A stretch of DNA of 64,000 bases from Gambelia wislizenii (lineage: Eukaryota; Chordata; Lepidosauria; Squamata; Crotaphytidae). The position numbers and the translations under genes are program-made. The DNA is taken from positions 187,428,501 to 187,492,500 of the forward strand of contig JAUMIR010000004.1 in the NCBI GenBank assembly GCA_030847615.1, written 5' to 3'. A model generated the notes under the pieces. The model saw nothing but the letters and a program-made list of their open reading frames with translations. It was not told the origin of the DNA and did no database searches. Below are positions 19,283-30,869 of the stretch, piece by piece; positions within the stretch are counted from its first letter, which is position 1, and each line of letters starts with the position of its first letter.

Positions 19283-21397
19283 TCTGACCTATGCCCTTTC
19301 TGGTATTTTTAAAATTTCTCTTTTTCTTTTTGCCATAATTTTGGAATTATGCCAATACAATGGCGGGGGGGATTAAAAAGAAAAAGAAATAGAAAATAAA
19401 AGGAAAAAGAGCCTGCTTTGGAACAGTGAGGGGGAGGGAGGAGATGAGAGAATCACGCCACGTGACTGCCAGCATCTTGTTACTACAGCGGAAGGGACCT
19501 ATTGCAACAGGACTGAGATGATGTCATGCGATAAGGTATAGCCATAGATGTTATTATACAGCTGCAATTGCACTGTACAAGCCTTGTGTGATAAAGTCCT
19601 CAGTCTTTTAAAAGCAGCTTCCTTGCAGGGAGATATTCTACCATCTCTTCTTCTTCCTCTACCATCTCCTCCGATTTCAGTATTACATCAGGATTTCAAG
19701 TTTTCTGAATCAAGTGTCAAAACTACACCTAGAACTAATTATCTAAACAACCTTTCTATGAATAGAATGCATTTCAAATTTGAGTTGAGAGATTGTACTG
19801 ATATGTGCTGTCTGACTTATAACATAATAGAGCTAATGTTTATATATACAGTATATTTTTCCCAAGCAATATTTTTACAAGTACTTGTTTCCTGCTTGGC
19901 CTATTCTCTATCCATTTTACACAGAGCCAATAGGTTTTTCCAAGCGTGCCAATTTACTTCCAGCAATTAAGTGGGCAAACAATACACAGTCTCTGCAGAT
20001 GTCTTATTTTTCCCTTTGTGTTTTCACCGGAAATGATATACAGCTGGAGAAAAATGTAACACTTTTTAAAAAAATACCTAGCAAAAAGTGTGCACAGAGT
20101 CATTCTTTTCTTGACCACAGGTTGCTGATCAGCAGACTTAATTTTTTTAAGAGCCTTCCAACAGAAACTAAGAAATGCCCTCATAACCATAGTTTAATTC
20201 CTAGAAAAAGGAATGCCTAGCTCTGAAGGTAGATTTGGAAGTTGGGCAGAAATAGAAAATCAGATCTACTTGGCTTCATCTCTGGTGACCTCTTGGCTCT
20301 GTCCTCTGACCCACCCAACTTAGTGAGCAAAAACTGTCATTGATAGCAACAGGGCCCCCAACATTATTGCTTCCCTGGGCCCCATAAGCTCTCTGGGTGG
20401 CCTATAGGAGACCATCTTTTCTGGGTGCAGTTCACCATTGCGTTTGGGGCGGTAACTCTTAAAGTAATAAAACAATCTAATCCTTGAGTCTGGTGTCTTC
20501 AAGTAGGGTACCAAAGGATCACGGGTCAGTTAAGAAAAACCTGTTTCATCTGGAGGGGTACTGGTACAATTGGAAGTATGCCTAAAAAGAGGCACCACAG
20601 AAGAGAGGCAGAGGCTGAGCTGATCTTTTGGATTTATCTGCATTTAAAAAGGAGTCAGGGAACAATGCTATCACAAGCTTCCCCAGTGGATGAAGTTCAG
20701 GGACTGGGGTATGGACTTTAATAAATGCTCTTGCTACTGGGCCAGTGCATCATTCCAGGGTGGAAAAGTCTGGCTGGTCTGGGAGCCAATTTCATCCCTA
20801 CAAACTGACTGGTATGCGCATATCCTTCTGCTGCTAAAATTCAGTGTTGTGCCTGCTGCAATACCCCCCTTTCACTTAAAAACAGGATGGGAGGAGTAAT
20901 GCACCTTGCTTTGTAGTAAAAACATAGGGTTTTCCACTGCCATTGCACTGCTAGATTTGATGGTAGAAATTGCCCACCCCTGGCATAATGGTGCATGTGT
21001 CCCGATGCACCCATAAGTACATAACATAAGAACTACCTGTGCTGATCAAGGGTCTATCTAGGCTAGCACTCTGTCCCCAATGGTGGAAACATTCTTCAGT
21101 AATGTCGCTGTGAAGCTTAAAAAGGTGAATTATACAGAGCCACTCTGAAAGTTTGCTCCAGCACCCACTAATTAAAAGTATACTATCCCTGACAGTGCAG
21201 AATCTGTTCCCATCTCCTGTCCCTCTACTTGTTGTTGTGTTGTTATAGTGGTAGATGACAGATGGTATTTGAAAGAAAGAATTTAAAAATTGTGCTGGGT
21301 GTGCAGCATTAATTTCATGATCCTTTTGTGTTCCATGTCATTACTGTGGCTTGTTTGTACAGTGCCTTCCATACCCCTTAGCATGCTGGAACATTGT
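19283..21397. other. Background DNA, no gene seen
   Basis: I see no supported gene. A segment at about 21,020-21,085 (CTGTGCTGATCAAGGGTCTA and following) resembles a dispersed reptile repeat, but its ends cannot be fixed. The 140-residue frame at 19,548-19,970 has no recognisable domain. Confidence 0.45.
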
Positions 21398-21540
21398 AGT
21401 TTTAAGAGCCATTGACTTACCCCGAGAAGCCCTGGGAATTGCATTTATGTGTGTGTGATGGAGGTGGAGATGTTGTAACAAAATTTTAGCACCTGCACTA
21501 AACTACGCTTCCCAGGATTTCTTTAGGGGACCATAACAAC
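21398..21540. mobile_element. Possible small palindromic MITE
   Basis: GAAGCCCTGGGAATTGCATT on the left pairs imperfectly with the right-hand ACTACGCTTCCCAGGATTTC. Both lie within about 140 bp, and the ends fade into background. It is likely an old DNA transposon of the CCCAGGATTTC class. Confidence 0.4.
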
Positions 21541-22317
21541 TTAATATAGAACCTGTGTATGTGTGAGTAATTCAGGCATTTCCCTGGTTATTACATTAAA
21601 GGGCAAAGCATTTACTACAAAATATTTCTCTAATCAAAACAGCCTTTACACCTGATATTAAATAGCTATTATTTCACCCAAAACCTTGCTGCACTTCAAT
21701 AATGCTTATTTCGGAGGCTATTTGTAGTTATAACTACTGGCAACTGCAAAATGCTAGGAAAATAATTCTCACTAGGGATGCTATTAAATTTCAGGATGGT
21801 ATATTTCCACAGACACATTTCTGATGCATGACTATTATCCAGCGTTGTTCTTACAATAGGCCTAAGTAGACGTTCTGTCGCTAGTTGAAATATGTATTTG
21901 TCTCTGGTTTTCTTGATCCAAGTGTACCTTACAAAGACAGGTCTGTACAGCTAAGCCACTGAAATGCGTTCTCTGTGGAATTATGATGGAGGGCCTATGC
22001 CGTTTTGCTGTCTGAGGCAGAACATCATGGTGTCTCACACACCTTGCCCAGATCAGGGTGAGTAGTCTCCAAAGCTGGCAAATTATTTTGGCGTCTGAGG
22101 TAGAAGCATCTTTCTACCTGCTGCAGCAGTGAAAATACAATCACAACAGATTAAATAACAAAACAATATGCTTCTCTTTCATGACATCCAAAATGTGCTG
22201 CCCAAGGTGTCAACTTCACATCTACCTAATGGTGGGAGTGGCCCTGATAATGGCCCCATAGAAAAGAAGACAGAATGAAATGTTAGTCTGATTCTTTGGG
22301 TCTGCTGTACGTGTAGC

Positions 22318-22352
<35 letters not shown>

Positions 22353-22452
22353 TTTATTTATATCCCGCCCCTCTGCGAACAATCGGGGCGGCTTACAACA
22401 GTAAAATAATACATAATATAAAACAACTTAAAATCCCTTCCCCCCCTTAAAA
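22318..22452 (-). repeat. Retroposon 3' tail with (AAT)n
   Basis: An (AAT)n run (22,318-22,351) is followed by TTTATATCCCGCCCCTCTGC and CGGGGCGGCTTACAA. On the minus strand this is a retroposon 3' end of the type GTAAGCCGCCCCGAT...GGGATATAAATAAA, found again at 44,062 and 49,031. The parent LINE or SINE is not identified. Confidence 0.65.
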
Positions 22453-23289
22453 CATTATTAAATCAATACAGATTAAAATCAACATAGCTGCCCATAAGCT
22501 GTCTGTTTCATCTGATAAAGTGTTGGGGGGGTGGGGATTTGAAAGCTTTTATGGATTTACTCCTAATTAATGGTGGATCACTGAAGGATGCTTTTTTGCT
22601 ACCGTATTTGAAGATGAACATGGAAACTTAGGTCTTATCTATACGAGGGTGAAAAATACAATCACATCCAAAAAGGCAGGCATTCGCAATGATGCAATCT
22701 GCCTACACAGCCAAAAGAGCCCCCCTAAACTTCCCATGACCCCCTAGCCAGCTGGTGGATGCGAGTGATTTACTCACAATTTAAAATCTGCCACCACCAG
22801 ATTAAAAAAAAAGTTTCCCAGGGTACGCACAAGCAACAATTCATATTTACAAATAAAATAAAATAAAATAGTATAGAATCCACATTTGATCGACTTACCA
22901 GTCCCTCACTTAGCCAAAAATCCAACATGGCAGCCACAGCTGCTTTCCGTCTTTACTAGCCCTGCCCCCTGTGCTCATCCAGCCAATCAGATTGCACTGC
23001 CTATTCATATCTGTGCGAATATGAGTGTTCAAACAGTCGCACATTCAGAAGTCGTAAGGGAGCTTTTCAGAAAATCTGTACAAAGCCCCAGATGCAGCAC
23101 ACATGGACTTTGTAGTGGGTTTGGCTGCCCCCCTTCCGAATGGCATGTACTGTATTTGTGCAAACAGCCGTTTGAATGGATCACTGATCTTCTGCATCAC
23201 ATACGTATTATTTTGACCATATAGACAGGACCTATGTTAGACAGTCCAGACATGCTCATAGATAATAAGCATATCAGCACCACGGTCAC
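22453..23289. other. Background DNA, no gene seen
   Basis: I see no gene. There is an (AAAAT)n-like patch near 22,855-22,870. The 112-residue frame at 22,886-23,224 has no recognisable domain. Confidence 0.4.
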
Positions 23290-23780
23290 TAAGGGCTCCT
23301 CTACACAAGCCATGGATCAGGGTCATTCTTCCCCTGTTACCTGTGTGAAACCGGAGGACATCCTGATAGGCACACCAGGCCCATCATTGGAGCTGCCGCT
23401 GCTGCTATCTTCCATGCTCTTCCAACATTGAAGAAGCTGGCCACAATATGTGACGATGCTGTGGGACTCCTTCCTGCCCTCCGGGAGAGCCAGAGAGACC
23501 AGCAGAAGCAGCAGCAGTGAGGGCCAGGCTGCCAAGATGGGGTCCTGCAGACATGTAGGGCCTGATCCATTCCCCACAGTGGTAATGGATTAAAAAAGGC
23601 ATTATTTTAAAATGTTGCATTGGACCCTACCCTGCCTTTCCCCCTTCTCAGCTCTATATCTGCCCCGGGGGTGAAGACTGTCCAGGAGCAGAACAGGGCA
23701 AAAGCTCTGCATTGTCAGGACTGCAGGGCTCTATGATGGGGGAAGGATGGGTTATAACTGCCTGTGTAGACAAGCCATAG
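23290..23780. mobile_element. Probable hAT-like non-autonomous element
   Basis: The left end GGGCTCCTCTACACAAGCC pairs with the right end, which reads inwards as GGCTTGTCTACACAGGCAG. This gives a terminal inverted repeat of about 18 bp over an interval of about 490 bp. The interior is non-coding and contains a GC-rich, CAG-rich patch. I did not find a clean target duplication. Confidence 0.55.
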
Positions 23781-23834
23781 GTTGAACTTCCACATTATAT
23801 AGGAATGTATCTCTGATTACCAGATGCTGGGAAC

Positions 23835-23957
23835 CAGTGGTTTCCAAACTTGGGTCCCTAGATGTTGTTGGACATTAGAACTCACCATCCCTAGCCAACA
23901 TGATGATGGAAGTTAATACTCCAACAACATCTGGGGACCCAATATTGGGAGACACTG
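23835..23957. mobile_element. hAT-like MITE
   Basis: The element starts CAGTGGTTTCCAAACTTGGG and ends CCCAATATTGGGAGACACTG; the ends pair as an inverted repeat of about 25 bp. A second inner pair, GATGTTGTTGGA with TCCAACAACATC, makes most of it palindromic. The CAG(T/C)G ends are typical of hAT elements. Confidence 0.7.
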
Positions 23958-26103
23958 CTGAAGGGACAAATGAATTCTTACGTGTTACATAGAGCTATCC
24001 AGTCTCCCACTGATGAAAAGACTGGATTCTGAATTAAATGGCCATTTCCCTGGGTTCAGCAAGACAGTATCAGTATTAGCTCTCAAAAGATGTAATGGAA
24101 ATGGGGGATATGAAATATACACGCTCCAGGTCTACCCTTCTGTCTCTCCTCCCAATGGTTTCTAATAATCCAAACCCTTTTATTTGACAAATTGAGTAAT
24201 GATTTAGGTGTGTGTGTGTTGGGGTGTTAACTCACCTTTTTCTTGAAATACTTTTTTGGGACAATACGTCTTCATTTTCCTCTTTTTTTAAAAAAAATGG
24301 GAATAATCAAGCTTGTACTCTGTGCTTAATGGACCTGAAAGCTGCATGAAGCTAGGATAATGGATATGTCCTTTGCCTAGCAATAAAAAAAAACACCCTA
24401 CTTAACTCTGTACTTGAAAATTATCTTGCTTCCAGTATGGAGAGTGACAGCTTGGAAATCTAAATAAGGTTGTACATGGTTAATAGAAGAAACGTAATTA
24501 TTACCCATTCTGTGAAGCTATGTGGAATGTTAACTTCAGTGCCAGCAAGTGATGATTGAATGATATGCCAGATTGTAAGTTACCATTAGGTGCCATTCCA
24601 AATATGTATGATGGCTGTTTTTAAAGTGAAGTTTTTTTTTTTTAAATAATTTTTGCAGGGTTCTTGGCAATAGCATGCCTCCACTATTTCTGTTACAACA
24701 ATATGGAGCGAAGAGTGTTGAAAAAGGCACACAGTGAGTTCTCCATTCTTGACAAAAGTTCATGAAATGGAGGGCCTTGCAGGAAAAAAAATTGAACTGG
24801 AAAAATCTCCCTCCCTTTCAGCTCTCACTTCTTTAGCCGTAAAAGTGTGTATGTGTGTGTGTATGTGTGGGGGATTTCAGTGATTTTTCTCAAGGAATGG
24901 GAGAATTCTCAACATTTTCAGGTAGGGGGAAAACTTACTCGGAAAGCAGCAATGGCACTGCCTCCACACCCCCAGCCAAAACTTCTTTCTCAGGCTTAGG
25001 GTTTTTCCAGGTTAGTTTAAAGAGATGTGAATTCTTGCTGTAATTGCCCTTCGGTTTTGATAGGTATTGCCAGTTGTTGTTGCATTTTCATCCCCTCACT
25101 CCATTCATTTGGGGGGCTGTTTGTAGTAATGTCTTGGATCTGCACTAGGGGTCCTCCCAAGGGTTTTTCTTTTTTTCTTTTTTTAAAAACAGGGCATGAT
25201 TTGCTGAGGTGGTCCTATGGTCTGAAGGGCAAATTTTCTCCCTCTGTTATATCTTTTAAAAAAATGATTAGGAATTATAGTGCAAAAGTGCCATTTCTCT
25301 TGATGCACTGTGACTCTTTAAAAATTAAAAAAGGAGAGAAAGGAAAAGAGGAGATGTTTTTGTTTTGATATAATAATTAAATTAAGAAGAAGACATTAAA
25401 TTAAAAAGAAGAATTAAAAATAATTTAAAAGCAGTATACTTGAGGGAGGGGATAAATTGTTGTGCGTGGTGCCAGGAGTTACCAGAAAATGGTCCAGGAC
25501 AACAGAAATATATTTGGATATTTAACCTGCCCCCCCCCCAAAAAAACCCCCAAAAACAAAAGCAAAACCCCAGACAGCTACAGTAACAAATACCAGAACT
25601 TCCAGGATCCTTCTGACATATTTGCTCCTTTTGGCGGAATCCTTAGTTCCTCTGCTATCACAACTGGCAACAAAACTGAAACAAGCAGCAAGTGGGGAGG
25701 AAGCCATCTCTTCCTAATGTTGCTGTGATTCTTGTAGCTCTGATGCTGCTTGTTGTGGTAGAGCAACTAAGTTTGTGACAGTGGTTTTTCCCCCTGGGGA
25801 AAAAAAGCTGGGGTGGAGTTTTTTTTTTTTTTTTAATAAACTCTTTTGTAAAGTGCCATGTACGTTGATGGTGCTATATAAATAAACAACAATAACAATC
25901 TCCATACACCCCTCCAATTTTAAACATTTCTTCCTGCCTTTGCCTTCCATTTTCTCCATAGCCCCCCATGTATTTTCTAAGAGCAAAACTTTTCTAAGAA
26001 CATGTGGGCCCTCTACTACTTCTAGATCTTGTCCAGCATCCTACAAATTATTACCAGATGGCACCAACCAGATGCTTCTGAGGAGGCCCAAAAGCAAGAT
26101 TCA
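23958..26103. other. Background DNA, no gene seen
   Basis: I see no supported gene. There are several A- or T-runs (24,639; 25,540; 25,820) and a TG-rich patch at 24,846-24,868. A segment at about 25,836-25,890 (TAAAGTGCCATGTACGTTG and AAATAAACAACAATAAC) looks like a short retroposon tail. Confidence 0.4.
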
Positions 26104-26226
26104 AGAGCTTGAAAAACATTATTTGGGGACTACATTTCCCAGAATCCCCCTACCAGCATGGCCTAGACATTCTAGTTGAGAGATTCTGGGAGTTATAATC
26201 CAAAAAGGTATTGTTTCCAAGCTCTG
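26104..26226. mobile_element. ACTACAACTCCCAG-type MITE
   Basis: The left arm AGAGCTTGAAAAACATTATT continues into GACTACATTTCCCAGAATCC. The right arm reads inwards as AGAGCTTGGAAACAATACCT and TATAACTCCCAGAATCTC. The arms of about 48 bp flank a short centre. This copy and the one at 45,003 show the outer AGAGCTTGGAAA ends most clearly. Confidence 0.75.
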
Positions 26227-27642
26227 TTAGTATGTGAAGGTAACATCCCTCCTCTACTTCTTCCTCCTTCACTCTGCACCTGGTATTTCAAGCCATATCA
26301 TCCTTGTGTATAGACATTTCCCTTTTAACTGTCATGTCTACTCATTGTTGTCTTCAGAGTCTGTGAATTTTTCTGACTGACATTTTTAAATAGCCAGTGG
26401 TCATCACCACACCTTGTGACACTGAATTTTGTATTGTGTTTTCCACCGCTAAATCTATTATCAGTCAGTTTTACAGAGTAACCCTGAGTTTTAGCAATTA
26501 AAGAATGTGATCTTCCCCCTTTATCCATTCTTTGCCCCCATGCATAATTTCATAAGTTTCTTTCATGTTTCCCTTTAATCATCTTTTCTCTATATTAAAA
26601 AGTGTTGAATACTTTAGTCTTTTCTCATAGGCAATGGGCACTAAGCTTTTCATCATCCAGAGTACCCTTTTCTGCATTTTTCCTAGGGTACCTTTTCTTT
26701 TCTTTTCGTGAAATAATGACCAGAAGTGTAAACAGTATTCCTAACATGATTGTGTTATACTACATGTTAAGATGCCAGGGAAATGTAAAACCATACATTG
26801 AGCTCTCACATCCCCTTGTACAAGCTGTAGTATAGGGGTGGAGGAATGCTGCTAGACTGCCACTTCTAACAGCCTTACCCAGAGTAGCCAATCGTAAGAG
26901 ATGCTGAAGAAGAAGAAGAAGAAGAAGAAGAAGAAGAAGAGGAAAACATTATTTTTTACCCACCTCTCCCCAAGGCTCGATAGGATCTATCATTCAACAA
27001 AATTGGGATGCCCACAGGTACTCTACCCTTGCTCTAGTAGAACTTAACTTTCACAATGTTCTGCATTTTAATTGTCCACCAGGCATTTGTCTGCTCATGG
27101 GTAAGGCTAACATGAAGGCAGGGTTTGGACACAGATATGAGTCCAATCCATGGAATCCCTTGCACACCAAACTACATTTCAAACCTTTGCATGTTCAATG
27201 CAAAGATCTGAACAGTAGGGCTCTAAGACAAGGAACTCTTCTTTAATGGTGTTGCCAGTCACAGAAACTCTGTTTTTTTAAAAAAATAGTAACAGTATGC
27301 TGAAGAATCAATCCAAACACAGTTATGTCAGTCCTGGGCACACTCTGGGCACAAAATTTATCATGTTCTAAAAAGCTCCCCTGTTCATTTTAGTCAATGA
27401 CAGCTAGTGGCTCCCATTTAAGTGAGGTGATGAATCCAGGCCAGTTTTTTTTTAATCTAGGGTTTAAAGGATTTCTCCAAGGTGCTGAACCCTGATTCTA
27501 AATGCTTTCTGAACCATGGCTAGCTCCTTTAAAGTCAGTCAAAACCTGGAATGGATTCACCACCCCACTGACATGGGAGCCACCAGCTGCCACTGATTTT
27601 AATGGAACTTGGTGGGTTGGTGGTGGAGGAGTCAAATTGTGT
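26227..27642. other. Background DNA with a (GAA)n run
   Basis: I see no gene. A (GAA)n microsatellite lies at 26,906-26,941. Confidence 0.45.
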
Positions 27643-27652
27643 CTGGATTGAT

Positions 27653-27875
27653 TGTTGTTGTGTACCTTTGTTTCTGACTTATGGCTACCCTTTCATAGGG
27701 TTTTCTTGGCAAGGTTTGTTCAGAGGGGGTTTGCCTTTGCCTTCCTCTGAGGCTGAGAGATTGTGATTTGCCCAAAGCTGCCCAGTGATTTCCATAGTTG
27801 AGCAGGGATTTGAACCCTGGTCTCCGGAGTTGTAGTCCATTGCTCAAACCACTACACTATGCTGGTTCTCCATGC
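27653..27875 (-). mobile_element. Sauria-type tRNA-derived SINE, complete
   Basis: On the minus strand the order is a tRNA-like head with an A-box-like TAGTGTAGTGGTTTGAGC and a B-box GGTTCAAATCC. These are followed by a unique body with CCTCAGAGGAAGG and GGCAAACCCCCTCTGAAC, and a 3' tail ending ACACAACAACAATC, which is the Sauria SINE plan. A 10-bp target duplication, CTGGATTGAT, is present at 27,643-27,652 and 27,876-27,885 with no mismatch. Transcription would be by RNA polymerase III; mobilisation depends on a partner LINE. Confidence 0.88.
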
Positions 27876-28297
27876 CTGGATTGATACTGCTTATTAAAAT
27901 AAAGGCATGAAGTGTATGTGCACTAGTGGTGTCCCCAAAGGGGAGAAGAACAACCTCTAGCATGGTACATTGGAGGCACAGAAGACAGTAGTTCTGTTCC
28001 TTCCTTGTATGCATACAGCTCATCTTAATCTAAGGACTTTTTCAAACAGTTGAAAAAAACCCACAAGGAGGTCAGGAGAAGAATGGGGCTGTTGCACTTA
28101 CACAACCCTGTTTCTGATGACGCAGTCCTCGTCAGTCCTCCTCCCGACTTTTCCCTGTGCTGCTTGCACCGCTTTTTACTGACGGAGGTGTTCCGTCACT
28201 GAACACCTCCGTCAGTAAAAAGCGGTGCAAGCAGCACAGGGAAAAGTCGGGAGGAGGACTGAGGAGGACTGCGTTATCAGAAACAGGGTTGTGTAAG

Positions 28298-28440
28298 TCA
28301 TCTAAAATGGGCTGTATAGAAAAAATTAAAGAACATTTAATTTTTAATATTTTATTTATTTATTTATTTATACCCCGCTCTTCAGCCACAAGGCTATCAG
28401 AGCCGCTTACAAATTGTTTTAAGCAATAGCTATTTACACA
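28298..28440 (-). repeat. Retroposon 3' tail next to the L1
   Basis: The motif TTTATACCCCGCTCTTCAGC preceded by (TTTA)n is, on the minus strand, a retroposon 3' end. It matches the plus-strand tail at 30,637-30,720 (shared words GATAGCCTTGTGGCT and AGAGCGGGGTATAA). It sits between the MITE break and the L1 coding part, so either it inserted separately or it arrived with the L1 by template switching. Confidence 0.55.
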
Positions 28441-28469
28441 TCTACACTGTATTAAACAGTTTCCAATGT

Positions 28470-30150
28470 GTGTTTGGGGAGATGACAGGCTTACAGGTTA
28501 ATTGGAATAAATCAGATATGATGTTGTTTAACTATGCTAAGGAAGAAGAAAATATATTTGTAAAAGAGAAAAAATTAGAAGTAAGATTAAAAAGTAATAT
28601 TAAGTATTTTGCAATAAATATTCCAAAAGATTTAAAAGAATTAGAAGAGAAAAATATTATGGTATTAAGGAAAGAAATGGAAAAGAAGTTGGAAGAATAT
28701 AAAAATATTCAACTATCATGGTTTGGAAGAGTAGCTTTAGTTAAAATGAAAATATTACCTAAACTAATTTTTTTGTTTAGAATGTTACCAATAAAAATAT
28801 CAGAAGTAGAACTGAAAAAATGGCAAAATATGTTGAATAAATATTGTAATGGAGGGAAAAGGACAAGATTAAATAAATTATTCTGGTATATACCACAGAA
28901 GGAGGGAGGACTTGATCTTCCAAAAATAAAAGGATATTATGAAGCTAATCAATTGAGATATGTAATAGAAGGAATTGTAGGACAGGGGGATTTAGAATGG
29001 TTAGAGACAGAAACAGGGAGAATAGAAAAGAGAATATGGAACATATTTTTTGGTAATTTTACAAAAAAGGAAATTAAAGGAATTGAGAACCCATTTCTGC
29101 AAAATATATGGGAAATATGGTATAAATATAAGAGAGAATTTTTGCCTATTGATTCAGTATTAACACCAGTTATAATGGGGAAAAAATCCCAAATAATTTG
29201 AAGGAAAAAATGGGAAAGGGATTAAAGAAAAGAGAATTAGACGAAATAGAGGGATGGATAGGATGGATGAGTGAGAAAGGGAGTATAAGAGAGAAATTAT
29301 GTGGAATGAAAATTTCATGGTTTAATTGCATACAGTTAGAACAATGGATTAAAAATTGGAAAAAGAATCATAAAGAAACAATGGAATTTACAAAATTTGA
29401 AAATTTGGTGAAAAAAAGTGAAAAGAGGGATGATAATGAAAGTTTGAAAGGTATTAGAAGTAAATTATATAAAATATTGATAAAAAAATAAGGATAAAAA
29501 AGATAAAGGGGAATATTTAAGGAGAATATGGGAGGAAGATTTGAAACAAAGAATTGGAGATCATGAATGGGATAAGATTTGGAAACAAAGACATCTAAAA
29601 AATATGTCGATACGGATAAAAGAAAATTACTATAAAATAATATGGAGATGGTATTTGACACCAGCAAGACTGCATAATGTAGACAAGAATAATTCTAAAT
29701 ATTGTTGGAGAGGTTGTCAAGAAATAAGTACATATATGCATATGTGGTGGAATTGTAAATTTGCACAGCAGTTTTGGGAAATGGTTTTTATAGAAATAGA
29801 GAATATTTTGAATAGAAATATAGAAAGGAAACCGAGCGTAGCATTGATGTCAATTTATAATGGAGAGAATGAGAACCAAGCAGAAAAGGATTTAATAACA
29901 AATTTATTAACGGCAGCAAGATTAATTATAGCAAGACATTGGAAAATGCAAATAAATGTACAAGTGAAGGAGTGGTATAAAGAAGTTTGGAAAATGGCAA
30001 TAAATGATAAGTTAACATGTAGAATTAAAGTAAGAAGAGGAAGTTAGAAAGAAAGTGATTTTGATAAAATTTGGAAAGAATTTGTTAAAAAAGTATTACA
30101 GACAAAAGATGGGAGGTTACCTCCACGAGAAGAAATGAGATTCTGGAAAG
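28470..30150 (+). pseudogene. 5'-truncated L1 ORF2, C-terminal part
   Basis: Three consecutive frames (28,470-29,201, 29,198-29,491 and 29,541-30,047) give the region after the RT core of L1 ORF2. The landmarks are GLQVNWNKSDMMLFN, the ISLSW-like IQLSWFGRVALVKM, the LPIKISEVEL block, and GGLDLPKIKGYYEANQLR. The distal C-terminal knuckle is CWRGCQEISTYMHMWWNC, which fits C-x3-C-x7-H-x4-C exactly. Endonuclease and the YADD core are absent, as in a typical 5' truncation. The coding strand is strongly A-rich and T-poor, as in L1. Frameshifts near 29,200 and 29,500 show that it is dead. Confidence 0.85.
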
Positions 30151-30636
30151 ATTAGGTAAGGGATAATGGTTCCGGTGAAGGGGAGCACTGAGGTGGGGGG
30201 GTAGGGGAAGTAATATTCATGAAAAGAATCATAGTAAAGAATTTATGTTAACTTTTGAAATTAGTTGATATAAAAAAAATTACCATATTATGTTTATGGT
30301 AATTTTATGTGTTATACTAAATAAGTATTGATTGGAAATTATAATGTATGATTATAAAATTAATTTAAAAATGAAATGGGGCTGTGTAAGCACGACAGCC
30401 CCGTTCTTTTCCTGACCTCTTTGTGGGTTTTTTCAACTGAAAAAGTCCTAAGTCATTTGTTTTAAATGGAATGGGGGTAAGCATTTTTGGTAACACATTT
30501 TTTGATGTTACCCTTCAAGCCAGACCTCCTATCTTCCATGGCCTTTGGACATCAGGTAAGGATGGCTTGCAAGAGAAATATAACCACACTTTTGCATCTT
30601 TCCAAGCTTCTTAAGGCAGTTGTGCGGCCACACTGC

Positions 30637-30720
30637 TTAAAACAATTTGTATGCCACTCTGATAGCCTTGTGGCTAAAGAGCGGGGTATAACTAACTAAC
30701 TAACTAAATAAATAAAAAAA
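30637..30720 (+). repeat. Retroposon 3' tail
   Basis: GATAGCCTTGTGGCTAAAGA, GCGGGGTATAA and an (ACTA)n/(AAAT)n run mark the same tail subfamily as 28,349-28,412, in the opposite orientation. Confidence 0.55.
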
Positions 30721-30781
30721 CTAAAAAAAATGAATGGTGAACTAGATATATTTTGGTTTATTCAACAAGGAAAGTCTTAAG

Positions 30782-30825
30782 TCATTTGCAGCTCACCTCT
30801 TATTAAGAGTGTGAGCTGCAAATGA
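30782..30825. repeat. 15-bp perfect inverted repeat
   Basis: TCATTTGCAGCTCAC and GTGAGCTGCAAATGA are separated by 14 bp that themselves contain CTCTTATTAAGAG. It may be the core of a very small MITE or a structured element. Confidence 0.7.
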
Positions 30826-30869
30826 GTTCATCAACCCTATAAGTAAGAAGGTACAGGAAGGCATTCCTA

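Larger units (their letters stand above)
28030..30452. mobile_element. Foldback MITE split by an L1 insertion
   Basis: The ends are CTAAGGACTTTTTCAAAC and GAAAAAGTCCTAAG, the family of the 2,165-2,481 copy. The arms meet at a centre near 28,199, where GACGGAGGTGTTC is followed by its complement. The right arm is interrupted after position 28,297 and resumes at about 30,391. The interrupting piece is flanked by GTTGTGTAAG and GCTGTGTAAG, a 10-bp duplication with one mismatch. Without the insert the element is about 330 bp. Confidence 0.8.

Noticed and set aside
19548..19970. 140-codon frame as a host exon
   Set aside because: No recognisable domain, no splice sites and composition like the AT-rich background.
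27653..27875. tRNA gene
   Set aside because: The A/B-box-like head belongs to a SINE with a body, tail and target duplication; no cloverleaf of a functional tRNA was seen.
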